From contig JH154313.1 of the NCBI GenBank assembly GCA_000226015.1, forward strand, positions 392,823-417,729: 24,907 nucleotides of DNA. The letters are read 5' to 3'. Every line of letters begins with the position of its first letter. Within the stretch, counting starts at the first letter, position 1. The position numbers were made by a program, and so were the translations under genes. Source of the DNA: Mnemiopsis leidyi (taxonomy: Eukaryota > Ctenophora > Tentaculata > Lobata > Bolinopsidae). This document shows positions 10,638-24,907 of the stretch, piece by piece. The notes below the pieces were generated by a model. That model searched no databases. It saw nothing but the letters and a program-made list of their open reading frames with translations, and had not been told where the DNA came from.

Positions 10638-13622
10638 TTAGCGAATTTTGTCCAACGAAAGGGCGGAGGAGGAAAGTCTGCTCTTGTTTGAAGCGTTGTT
10701 CTTCGCAAAAATGTTCCAAACCCTCAAAGACTCATCAGCAGAGAGAGAAATGATATGATCGTTCAGTGGAGACTTGGCGATAGAAACAATCATGTTTGTA
10801 TGTCCGGTTAGTTTGCAGGTGTTGGTGCTGTTCTTCAGTTCCCACAATCTCAGGTTCGGGTCGAAGTGACCGTGTGAGGTTACCAGTTGGTTGCAGCTGG
10901 GAGACCAGATAAGACCGGTTACTTGGGACTTGGTGTCGATACAGTTCTTGTAGTTCCCTGAGATCAGGTCCCAAACTACAACTCTCTGGTCGTTCTGTCC
11001 TGACCCTGAAAATTAAATACTGGTTAAGATAAGAGAACTTGATTCAGAGTTTTCGTTTCAAGAGATTGCAGACAACAATCAAGTGATACACAGAGCGAAT
11101 TCAAGTTAATATAAACCAACAATCGTATCAATTCTTTAGGTCTTTGTTTAGGTTTAGTCTTGAATTCCATACTTCTCCCAATCTTGACACATGCTGCCAC
11201 AAACCCACCTGTAGCTAGAACGCCCCTCTGAAGGGGGTTCCAGGAGATAGCTTTAACAGCACTCTGGTAAACCATGGTCAGGGTCTCAGACTCTCTCAGG
11301 TTGGTGTTCCTGAATATCTGCACCTTGTTGTCGTTACACCCCACTGCTAGACTCTCTCCTTCTCTGTCCCAGTCTACACCACAGATAATACCTGGCAGAG
11401 AGTGATGGAGTCAGTTTGTTTTAAGCAACGTTTTCATCACTTCAGATTGATCTTTCAAAAGCATTTCGCTTACTTTGGTTGATAAGACAAATTTGTAGAA
11501 TAAATAGCTCTTAAGAAAGACTTGAGCTATCCTTATTTCCTGCAACGAAGTCTCATTAAAAGAGTTGACACTAAAAGTAAAAGCTAGAGCTAGCTGAAAC
11601 AAACCGGAAGTAGCAGAGAAGGGACGATGTAGAGTATCGGGAGTTCTTACATCCCAATGTAAGACAGTGCCGTCCCCTCGTCCCAGGGACACGAGATTGT
11701 TGTCCCTCCAGCTTGCTGAGTAGACCGTGGGGGAAACGTGGGAGGAAACCAGCTTACATACTGTACTGTCCCACAACTGTAGGAGTAAGGAGGCTTAGGT
11801 GGGGGTTGGGGAAATTGGTGGAGTTTGGATCAAGTACCTTATCCAGTCAGGTATCGATCTTATCCAGTCAAGTATCTGTCTAACAGCAACGAGAGCTAAA
11901 TTTAATTAGTGTCTAATATTTAACTTATTAACAAGAACTAACTACGTAACTAAGTATTGATTAGTTCTAACTAACAAGGTCAGTAAGTAAAAATGAAATT
12001 AGTACCTTAGTAGTGCCGTATCTGGAGGAGACAATATGTTTAGTAGCATCCGGTTTCCATTTAACACAGGTCACCAGATCCCCGTCTCTTCCTGCTTCTT
12101 GAGGTAGAACGTAGGCCTGAGCTGTAATTTAACCGCATGTTAGTGGTGGTACTACTACTACTACTACTACTAGTGAAGAACAGTAGTATATGTATTTGTA
12201 AGCCTAGGCCCTAGAGTCTAGACCCCTGGAGTACCCCAGCGTTTGTAGAGGAAAAACAATTTTCAAAACACAAAAGATAACCTCTGACGTCGCTGCCAAC
12301 ACTAATACTAGTAAACCTCGCTGAAGTCTTGTTTCCACTTAAGTTGGTACTGCTATAAGCTCCCACCAATGGTTACTAAGCAATTAATCCCCAAAACTTA
12401 GGATAAACTTACACTTAGCTGCGTCCCAGTAGTAGACATCCTCTTTGAGTCCAATAACAACTATGTTGTTGACTCCCCAGTCCACCAGGTTGTAGTAGAA
12501 GTTCTTGGCAGCTCCAGGAGCGTTTAGGATCTTCACCGCTGTTTCTTCCTTCATCTTCATCTGGCTCTTTGATCCTCGGGGTATGAGACACTCACTCATA
12601 CTGAAATCTGGGGACATGTCATGTCAGATTTTTGACTTTGATTTATTTGATCTTTAACAATTATTGATATCAATCAGTGATACGTGAAGAACACTGCAGT
12701 TTAACGCGGTTACGCAGTATTTACTTTTCAACCATGAACATCTCATCAAAATAGTACAGGTGTTCTGATTATACCAATTGCACTTACCTAATTTCCGCTT
12801 TGCGGTAAACGAGAGGAGTTTAGTGCAGGCTTTCTTGGCGTTCTCAGCAGAAAAGAGACATCGTCCCATCAGTTTGCTTGATTTCTTGGCCGGAGTTTCT
12901 GTCGAGGTGCCCAAGGAGAGTCTACTTTTCTTGGATGTCATCAGGTGGTGTATCATGTCAACATCTGAAGACAGGATTTCGTTTCTGATAAGAGCCACTG
13001 CATGCAATTTCTAGATCAAAACGTTCAATTCATTTCTATCAAGTCCAGAAGTAATATAATGTGAGTCAATGAATCATGCATGCACATATTGTTTGAACAG
13101 TCTCATATCAAAGGATAAGATCGAAATCTCATTCTGAAGCTGGGAATGTTTTACAAACCTGTAGAAGATCGATTGGGAATATATCTGTCAGTTGATTTCT
13201 CGTGTCTCCGACGTTTGGAATTTGTTCTAAGAGTCGTTCCTCTACTTCTGGAAATCACTGAAATAGACAAGATATAATGATTTGAGAATGCTGATGGTTC
13301 TGGTGGGCACTTAAAGTTGAAGTAAAGTCTCCATTAACGGTTAACTTCAAGTATCAACTTTAGGCAACCCTCCCAGTCCCACTTAATGTGTGAAAGTCAT
13401 CGATAATATGGCCATCAATAGATCTTGACTGACGAAGTACATGAGTGTAAATGGTAACAGGTTGGAACTGTGTAAGGATCAACACCCAACTCAGAACTAA
13501 CGAGGAGAAGGAGGGGGAGTTTCAGAGTGCTGTTTGACTGGCGTGTTCTGTAGAGAGCAGACTCCTTGTAGTTGTTCCACACTGGTGCTTCTCTGTCTGA
13601 CGTCCTCACACTTTCCCGTCAT
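10638..13622 (-). CDS. Cdh1/Fizzy-related (Cdc20 family) APC/C activator, WD40 protein
   Basis: Eight exons on the minus strand: 13622-13502, 13257-13159, 12997-12788, 12607-12413, 12121-12006, 11776-11605, 11391-11209 and 11005-10638. They sum to 1,464 bases, or 487 residues plus stop, a normal length for Cdh1. The protein would recruit substrates to the anaphase-promoting complex for ubiquitination. The C-box DRYIPNR is at residues 64-70 after a basic stretch (SKRRRHEK). VALIRNEIL at about 74 resembles the segment after the C-box in Cdh1. The linker leads to KILNAPGAAKNFYYNLVDW, the family signature opening the WD40 propeller. Propeller blades carry YYWD, KLWD, LHWD, VQIF, VVVWD, LRLWE and LRVWN. 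The last two residues are Ile-Arg, the tail that docks on the APC/C. CDK-type sites lie N-terminally (TPVK, TPPPSP, TPAKK). No KEN box was seen. The ATG is preceded in frame by TGA. Divergence from typical Cdh1 and Cdc20 is considerable, so a lineage-specific paralogue is possible. Confidence 0.9.
12151..12172. repeat. (ACT)n microsatellite
   Basis: Seven ACT triplets lie in the fourth intron of the Cdh1-like gene (12122-12412). The rest of that intron holds nothing recognisable. Confidence 0.9.
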
Positions 13623-16600
13623 TCTGGACCCTCTCTGTTTTGTGTTTAATCAGGTTTAGGTGGGAAACTTACGTTACTCTGTTAGCTTTAAAACAATTCT
13701 GCTGTTCTTTGAGTAAAAATACAGGTGCATAAGTCCCATGCCACTTTATTCTCAAGAATAGTGTCAAGTGTACATAAACATTGGTAAAGTTCCACATTTT
13801 TATCTCGTTACTCTTAGAATACTGGGTATGGCCATTTCATTGTCATGAGCCTAATATATCAGTCTGAGTAGGACTCCTGATAAGGGCCTGCGGCATACAA
13901 GACTAAGAGTGTGCTACGTTCAAGCTTCAACTATAAGTTTCTCTGCTTCTGGTGCAAGTCTACAGAAAACAAACTACTACTGTCCCTAGCTAAAACAAAA
14001 ACGTTAGCAAGGATACGGACATGTCACACAAGTCGTCTTAAGAGTACCCGTTTCACTTAATGAGTTGAACATTCCGGATTGTGAGTAGCAAGAGTTTAAC
14101 TATATTCGAAAACCGAAGCATGAAGAAAAACTGGAAAATGATAGGCAGTAGGCACCTGAATCCTAATTATTGGGACTTGGGAAATTATTGGACAGAAAGC
14201 TCGAAATTTCACCAAATTAATGCTCAGACAACAAATTCATACACACAATTTCAGTTTCACCTAATGAATTAATGTCAATGCTCCCAAATAAGACATATAT
14301 TTCAAAACAACAAATGAGCCCAACTTGCCAAACAGAACTAAAACTTAGTAAGTGAAAGTAAGTCTAGTGAACACGACTGTCAGAGAAAGATAAAGCATCT
14401 GATCGCTAGTCACTACATAATCTCGATCAAAATTGATAAGAAATATGGCTGCGCTGATAGTGATGAGGCTAAGAGGTGCATGAAATTTAAGTCAAAATGG
14501 CAGTTATTTCAAATCTAACAATGCGACAAAGTTGATAAACAAACGAATTTTAAAATAATCCAAATAGTAGATATCTACATTCTCTAGCAGTAACACTAAC
14601 AGTAACTCCGTTACTCTTCTAGTTTTAACCCAGCAATCAGATGATGCTGATCCAACTACTCCTAGTCTCATAACGGAACGAGCAAACTGAGGACAACAGA
14701 GTTGCAGTTCAACCTCAAATATAGAGCACCGCCCTCCCATGATTGAACAGTCGGTGAGAACTTGAGATCACGTGACAATTACAAACGCTGCACGTGACCG
14801 CGCGCGCATGGTCACGTGACCACGTTTCTAGCTGGTGAGTGGTAGAAGGGTGCTTGCCATTGCGGCGGTTAGCTTGCCAGCAGTGTACTGGTGTACTTGC
14901 AACAAGGTGGTCACGTGGTTCAACAGTTTGGACTCTGGTGGTGTTTTGCCTGAACCGAAGCAGCTGCCTGGATAACTGGGACTGATATGTGGAACTTTCA
15001 CCCTGGCTAATAATAAGGGCTCATCTTGCAAGCAAGATTCTGTTTTGGTGATTCGACCCAAAACATGTTGCTTTCCTTGCTTACTATCATGTTCAGGTTC
15101 TTACACTTACAGATACAGCTCAAAGTCGCAGTTTAACTTTTTGTAGACGTACATGTGAATGCGTGGTACTGATCATGGGGAAGCGCCGAAGATACTAGAT
15201 TGGAATCGCTTAGGGCATCTATTATTACCACAGAATGTTCAAAAGTTACTCTGGTTGGTTCAATTAACAATGCTATCAAGTCTCGTGTATTTTGAACTGA
15301 TAACGATGCTGGATGCAAATTTCAGCACTTTCAGGCAAAACATTCAATTCCAAGAAAAATGCAGTGTCGTTGTACACAAATAACAATATGTTGGGCAACA
15401 AAAACTGGTGAACAGTAGGCAAAGACACGGAAGCCACCAAACTGCAGGCCATCTGAATCTAATCATTGACTTTGCACAGTTAACCGTTTAGATATACACT
15501 ACAAAACACGAATCATTCTATTACAACACTATTTACACCAGCTACTGCTAGGTCTTACGGAGAATCTACTTTCGATCTTACTGTACGTGTCACCCCGTCT
15601 TGCAGAATCATCTCCATAAGACGTTTTCATTGTCAAAGTATGTACCGTGAACAACATAGGACGTTTTACAGGCTTGAAATAATCGTAAGTGAAGTATTTT
15701 TCATTCGAAATTGACACTGCTATTGGCACATGATGACAAAGGAAACAGGCTGATAAAGATAAAATACATCTAATTAAGATCTAATAACTTATAAAACAAA
15801 TTTAAAAGTTCTCTCACAAAATTCTAAACGTCTCATGGAGTTGTTGTCTTAACAAAGAATCCAAAATTTAGCTTTGATATAATTTGAACTTGAGCAAGAA
15901 AGTCAATGAAAGTTCTTTCATTTTTATAAATAAGTTAAAACGATTCCGTTTGCGAATCATCGCGCTTTTTTCGGGGAAAAATTTTTGTTTTAACAAAAAA
16001 TTGAATACGTGTATTGTATTCATGAGCTTTTCCCAAAAACTTTCTCCAATATTATTTGATTATTGTCAAACCTTACTGAGGAAACATTGAACAGACAACT
16101 GCCGATAAAGGTATTCATAAAACTGTACATTGTCGTAAACTCATTATTTACTTTATGCGATGTCTTGCATACTGACGATTTTGCAAGACAATTTTAAACT
16201 TAGGTTCTAAAAAATTAAAAAATAATCAATAAAAATATGCTCTTTTCCTGGCTCTTGTGGATGTCTGCAATAGCACCAACACTTGAATTTGCTTGCTCCA
16301 GTTCCATTAATTACTTCATTAGATTGCGAAGATTGGCCTTGATGTCTCAATATAAGAATATTTATAAATCGAACATAACAAGAATCTTTAAAACTTAAAC
16401 AATGTGTATTTACATTCTTAGCAACAAATGTAGAATACAATTTTCCTGATTTTACTTTTAGGCTGAAACTTTGTCTGTAAAATATTTTGGTATGACTTTA
16501 ATAACATAAACATCTGAAACTTGCTAAATCAGTTTGATATTTCTAAGGTTGTAAGATAAAACTCATTAGTTAAGGAAGTTTCAAGTTTCCAATACACGTT

Positions 16601-16984
16601 AAATGTTATTAAACGTAGTAGCTTCTCATAAATCTTTTAGATCTTGTACTCAATTACATCATATTATAAATCCTTCGTTAGGCAATTCTGAGTTTGTTAA
16701 CATATCTTGATGGTGCATATATTTGATGATACGACCGTAATAACCTCGGTGTCCGGGCCATGCAACAAAAAACCAATATTTAAACCATATTCACTACATC
16801 ATTCTCCTCGATACGACAGTAAGCTACATCATTCTACGATAATACCTCATCTCGCTACAATGTTTGAATAACCGGCCTATTGTCCCGATCTATCGATATC
16901 AAGCTGGGCTGGTCCTCTAACACTGGTCCGGTACTTGGAGACTAGAAGAAATACCACCCGGACCTTTACATAGGGAGTTGGGGC
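13623..16984. other. Intergenic region between the Cdh1-like gene and the SEC14L gene
   Basis: About 3.3 kb without convincing coding sequence. Open frames here are short, lack splice support and show no family motif. It should contain the promoter and 5' UTR of the Cdh1-like gene (leftward) and the end of the SEC14L 3' UTR (leftward from 17149). The only standout feature is the CACGTG cluster at 14769-14917. The remainder is AT-rich. Confidence 0.7.
14769..14917. promoter_or_regulatory. Cluster of four CACGTG E-boxes; possible promoter
   Basis: CACGTG occurs at 14769, 14791, 14813 and 14912. The third is inside a 14-base perfect palindrome (14809-14822, TGGTCACGTGACCA) next to a GC-rich CGCGCGCG run, which is unusual in this AT-rich spacer. 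GTCACGTGAC matches sites for bHLH-zipper factors (Myc/Max, USF, TFEB/MITF-type). The nearest gene transcribed away from it is the Cdh1-like gene, whose ATG is about 1.15 kb away, so a 5' UTR intron would be needed. The promoter role is inference. Confidence 0.4.
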
Positions 16985-17138
16985 GAAGACTGACAAGGAC
17001 AGTTGGTCCAGGTAGGACTTAGTGGGGAGGAGGAGGAAGACTGACAAGGACAGTTGGTTCAGGCAGGACTTAGTGGAAGAGAGGGGGGAAGACTGACAAG
17101 GACAGTTGGTCCAGGTAGGACTTAGTAGGAGAGGAGGG
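16985..17138. repeat. Three tandem copies of a ~51-base unit
   Basis: Units starting GAAGACTGACAAGGACAGTT begin at 16985, 17036 and 17088. They contain GGTCCAGGTAGGACTTAGT and end in purine-rich runs. They lie just downstream of the SEC14L stop codon on the minus strand, so they are probably transcribed in its 3' UTR. Confidence 0.85.
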
Positions 17139-17149
17139 GAGGCTGTCCT

Positions 17150-22233
<5,084 letters not shown>

Positions 22234-24907
22234 CTGAAGCAGCAAGATTGATATCGTGTCCAGGTTGATTCATAAAATTTCAATTCAAGTCGATTCCGTA
22301 ACAGCGGTAGTCGGTAATAATGTAACGTGAAAATCGGAATGGAAATTGTAGCGTTCGGCGGTATTTCTTTTATACGGTTTCTGATTAGAGTTAAATATTT
22401 TATGAACCAAGTATATTAGATAATCCGTCTTGATGTCGTTATAATGACATAAAAACAAAAATCATACTACCACTTTTAAAGCACTTTTAAAGCACTTTTA
22501 GACTGTGAAGCACTGCTACAACTTTCTTGCCATATCCTTCCTACTAATACTTTTTCAATATATGAGAATTACGACCGTACAGTTTTTTTCCGCCGTACAG
22601 TTTTTTCCGCTTTCTTTAAATTACTTCGTTTGGTCTCATCTTGGGGGACATATCTATTGGTTTTATACTTTCAAAGACATTGTCTTACCACTGGTATGTT
22701 CGGCCGGGGGCAAGTAGAATTCTTGGGTTTACCGACCGAAAATTCGCCTGTAGTGTTCTTTTGAATATTACGGAATCTTGTCTAATCAACTGATGACCCT
22801 TTCTTACCCTTATAAAGCTTCTTGGGAAATTTTGCATTTAAATTATTGTAAATTACGAATTTTTGTCATATCACCCAATATACGTACATCGACCCGTATA
22901 TACGCTGTTGACTCTGCATGTATACTAATCTGTTCTCTACCTTTACTCTTGATTTAGAATAATTTAATATGACTACTACAGCAGGCTGTGTTCTGACTTG
23001 ATCTCGAAACGTAGTTGTGGTTAGTCACAGTTATCCCAACAATAGTTAACAAAGGTTAAACCTTTTTAAGTATAATATGCTGGGGTCGATGAAAATACTT
23101 GTGCCGAAATTTTGAGCAAGATCATGGCGCACCAAATGACTCCTAAGTATATAAAATTTAGGTTACGCTTCTTTCATCAAACACGTGGTGAAATTTTAGA
23201 GTCGGCGCCTCTCGTAAGCAGCACCTTTTTGAAACGACAAATATTGAACAAACGGGCCGACAAACAAAGTAGCTCAAACACCTGCAACACACAGACACAC
23301 AAGTATAATAACCGACAAACAAACATCCATCCTCCGTCTTCAACATCAACCTTGCCAGTGACTTCCTTTACTCCAATATAATTAGAACTAAGTCTGGGAC
23401 CATGCAAGTAGCGGGGAGGTAGGCTCGAATATAAACTTGAATATTACCAACCTTCAGCTCAAGCTTCATTGATTTTAGGGCACAGCATCTGATGAAGCTA
23501 CCAAACCGTCGTTCTATGAGATATATTTTTTGCATTTTTTGTGAAACTTTGTCCATTTTGACAGAGTCGTCACGCTTTTAAACCAGCACATAAATTATAC
23601 TTAACTAGGGTCGGAGACTCTTTACAGCCTTACTCATTTACTCGGGTTCCACATTGATGATTTCTTCTATCGGCGGCGACAGCAATTTCACTGATGAAAT
23701 TTCTTACATTTAATTTGATAGACGTTACTTTGTCAACCTTCGTTCAAAAACATACAACCGCTACTAGGAAGGTTCTGGCAGCTTGATAAAGATGAGTACA
23801 CAATCATGATTTAAGTTTGTTAAGTTGAGGACATCTTCAGACTTTTACAGAGAAAAATTATTGATAAAGAGTTGCCACGAATCCTTCTCAATTTTGTTCA
23901 AATCGCCTGAGGGAGGGGTTTGAGGGTTTTATACGAAAATAGACGGAGAAAAAGGCACCAGATAGTTATTCCTCTGCGTGAGAAACCTCATAGGATTGTT
24001 ATCTCATCATTTACGGCATTAAACCTTGGGAAATTATCAATTTAAGTTATATTTGCACGGTTGGATAGGTTTTACGGCGTTTGAGGGGGTCGATAATTTA
24101 CCCTTTGAAGGCACAGCTCTTCATTCGTAACTTCACGTTAGAAGACGGACGGTGGTATATCGATGAGGAGCTTTATTGTTAATTATTTGCAGCCTTTGTT
24201 AAATCAGCAAGACCATTAACTTTATTGTTGATAGTCTTAAATCTTAGTCAATTGATTGTTACACGTTGTTTGTAATTTTTGGTTTTCTTAGTATTAACAT
24301 AGTTGGATTCGTAAGGCTTGAATTCTTGAAAATACTTACCCAAATAAGATTACCGCCAAGGGCAGTCTGATTTTACAATTCAGTAGTAAATTAGCATTTG
24401 GCTAGTAGCAATGGCTAAATTGTAGACTTTTAAAATGGTTTGCTTACTTTTTACTTTTTACTAAATCAACATATTTGATTTGTAGTATCGCACTATTAAG
24501 TTTAAACCCAGCAAGAATTGCGGCCGCTTTAATTGTGTCAGGCGACCGCTGAATTTCCCGTATCATGCCGTCGCTTATTGTCATTAAACTTTGTGAAATG
24601 AGGAATGAAAAAAAGGCAACCTCGTACCAGACGTAATTTCGGTTATAGTTATTATCGTTCTGCATCGGCACGTGTAAATGCAGAAGCGCGAGTTAATGCA
24701 GCCGTTCAATGCAGCCATGTTTGAAAATTTGCACGCTGCACGCGCAAAGTTTCAACACGATTGCGCGTTCTTTTCAAAGTTTGTTTCAAATATCTTAACT
24801 CTGCATGACGTCGTCATTTTTGCATTGTATATGCTGCCTTCATAATTTATTTATACTGCGTTTTGTTTATGCTTATGGCGTTTCATGAATTAGTCGTTCA
24901 AAAGATT
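22234..24907. other. 5' intron of SEC14L gene running off the window
   Basis: The exon at 22104-22233 opens in mid CRAL-TRIO, so upstream exons must exist, yet no PRELI or CRAL-TRIO N-lobe motif (such as FLRAR) is visible here on the minus strand. Minor local duplications occur: CACTTTTAAAG three times near 22470-22500, and CCGTACAGTTTTTTCC twice near 22575-22612. The short open frames have no splice context or motif. Confidence 0.55.

Noticed and set aside
14828..15061. 77-residue minus-strand frame next to the E-box cluster, considered as a small gene or first exon
   Set aside because: No motif, no clear donor continuing to the Cdh1-like gene and no homology I recognise.
14100..15470. Possible dispersed repeat shared by about 14120-14170 and about 15395-15450
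   Set aside because: Only scattered short words match (AAACTGG, AGTAGGCA), too little for a repeat claim.
23368..23556. Minus-strand frame containing YLIERRF, considered as a PRELI exon of SEC14L
   Set aside because: The resemblance is limited to a few residues, and the flanking residues do not follow the PRELI pattern.
24444..24671. 75-residue minus-strand open frame
   Set aside because: No known motif, no convincing splice sites and AT-rich composition. It does not resemble the missing PRELI or CRAL-TRIO N-lobe.

Overview
The window is animal nuclear DNA. Coding sequence is split into short exons by GT-AG introns of about 100-2,700 bases. The genes have metazoan architectures, there are AATAAA poly(A) signals, and the introns are full of MITE-, SINE- and minisatellite-like repeats. 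I cannot name the species. An invertebrate fits (compact introns, a divergent GPCR, a metazoan-type SEC14L gene), but this is inference. There is one ambiguous base (N) at 17548.

Layout, left to right. (1) 196-6245, plus strand: the 3' part of a gene for a very long, mostly disordered, Ser/Pro/His/Lys-rich protein with an N-terminal coiled coil and one compact helical segment. I do not recognise the family. Its first exons lie left of the window. (2) 6246-7410: its 3' UTR, with a CRE/E-box/X-box-like tandem repeat and a poly(A) signal at 6831, then intergenic DNA. (3) 7411-10435, plus strand: a four-exon gene for a rhodopsin-like seven-transmembrane receptor, apparently with a roughly 290-residue lysine-rich cytoplasmic tail. 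Intron 1 holds a clean MITE with a TAA target duplication. (4) 10638-13622, minus strand, tail-to-tail with the receptor: an eight-exon gene for a complete 487-residue Cdh1/Cdc20-family APC/C activator, with C-box and Ile-Arg tail. (5) 13623-16984: intergenic, with a CACGTG cluster near 14.77-14.92 kb that may be a promoter. (6) 17150 to beyond 22233, minus strand: the 3' half of a SEC14L1/SEC14L5-type gene (end of the CRAL-TRIO region and the GOLD domain). Its upstream PRELI and CRAL-TRIO N-terminal exons must lie right of the window. Its 3' introns are heavily colonised by a palindromic 15-base minisatellite split by a tRNA-derived SINE, a foldback element, and a 46-base tandem array that abuts or enters a coding exon.

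The genes have unrelated jobs (a probable nuclear scaffold, receptor signalling, cell-cycle ubiquitination, lipid or Golgi trafficking), so nothing suggests a co-functional cluster. All splice junctions were read by eye. Strong support comes from continuous frame: the Cdh1-like model sums to exactly 488 codons over eight exons, the receptor to 608 over four, and the long gene to 1,674 over eight exons. In SEC14L, seven exons from 22233 to 19327 join in phase, as do the last two. The one doubtful junction is between the exon at 19059 and the exon at 18294. No obviously new biological system is present. The most unusual items are the receptor's polylysine-type tail, the divergent APC/C activator, and the repeat complex in the SEC14L introns.
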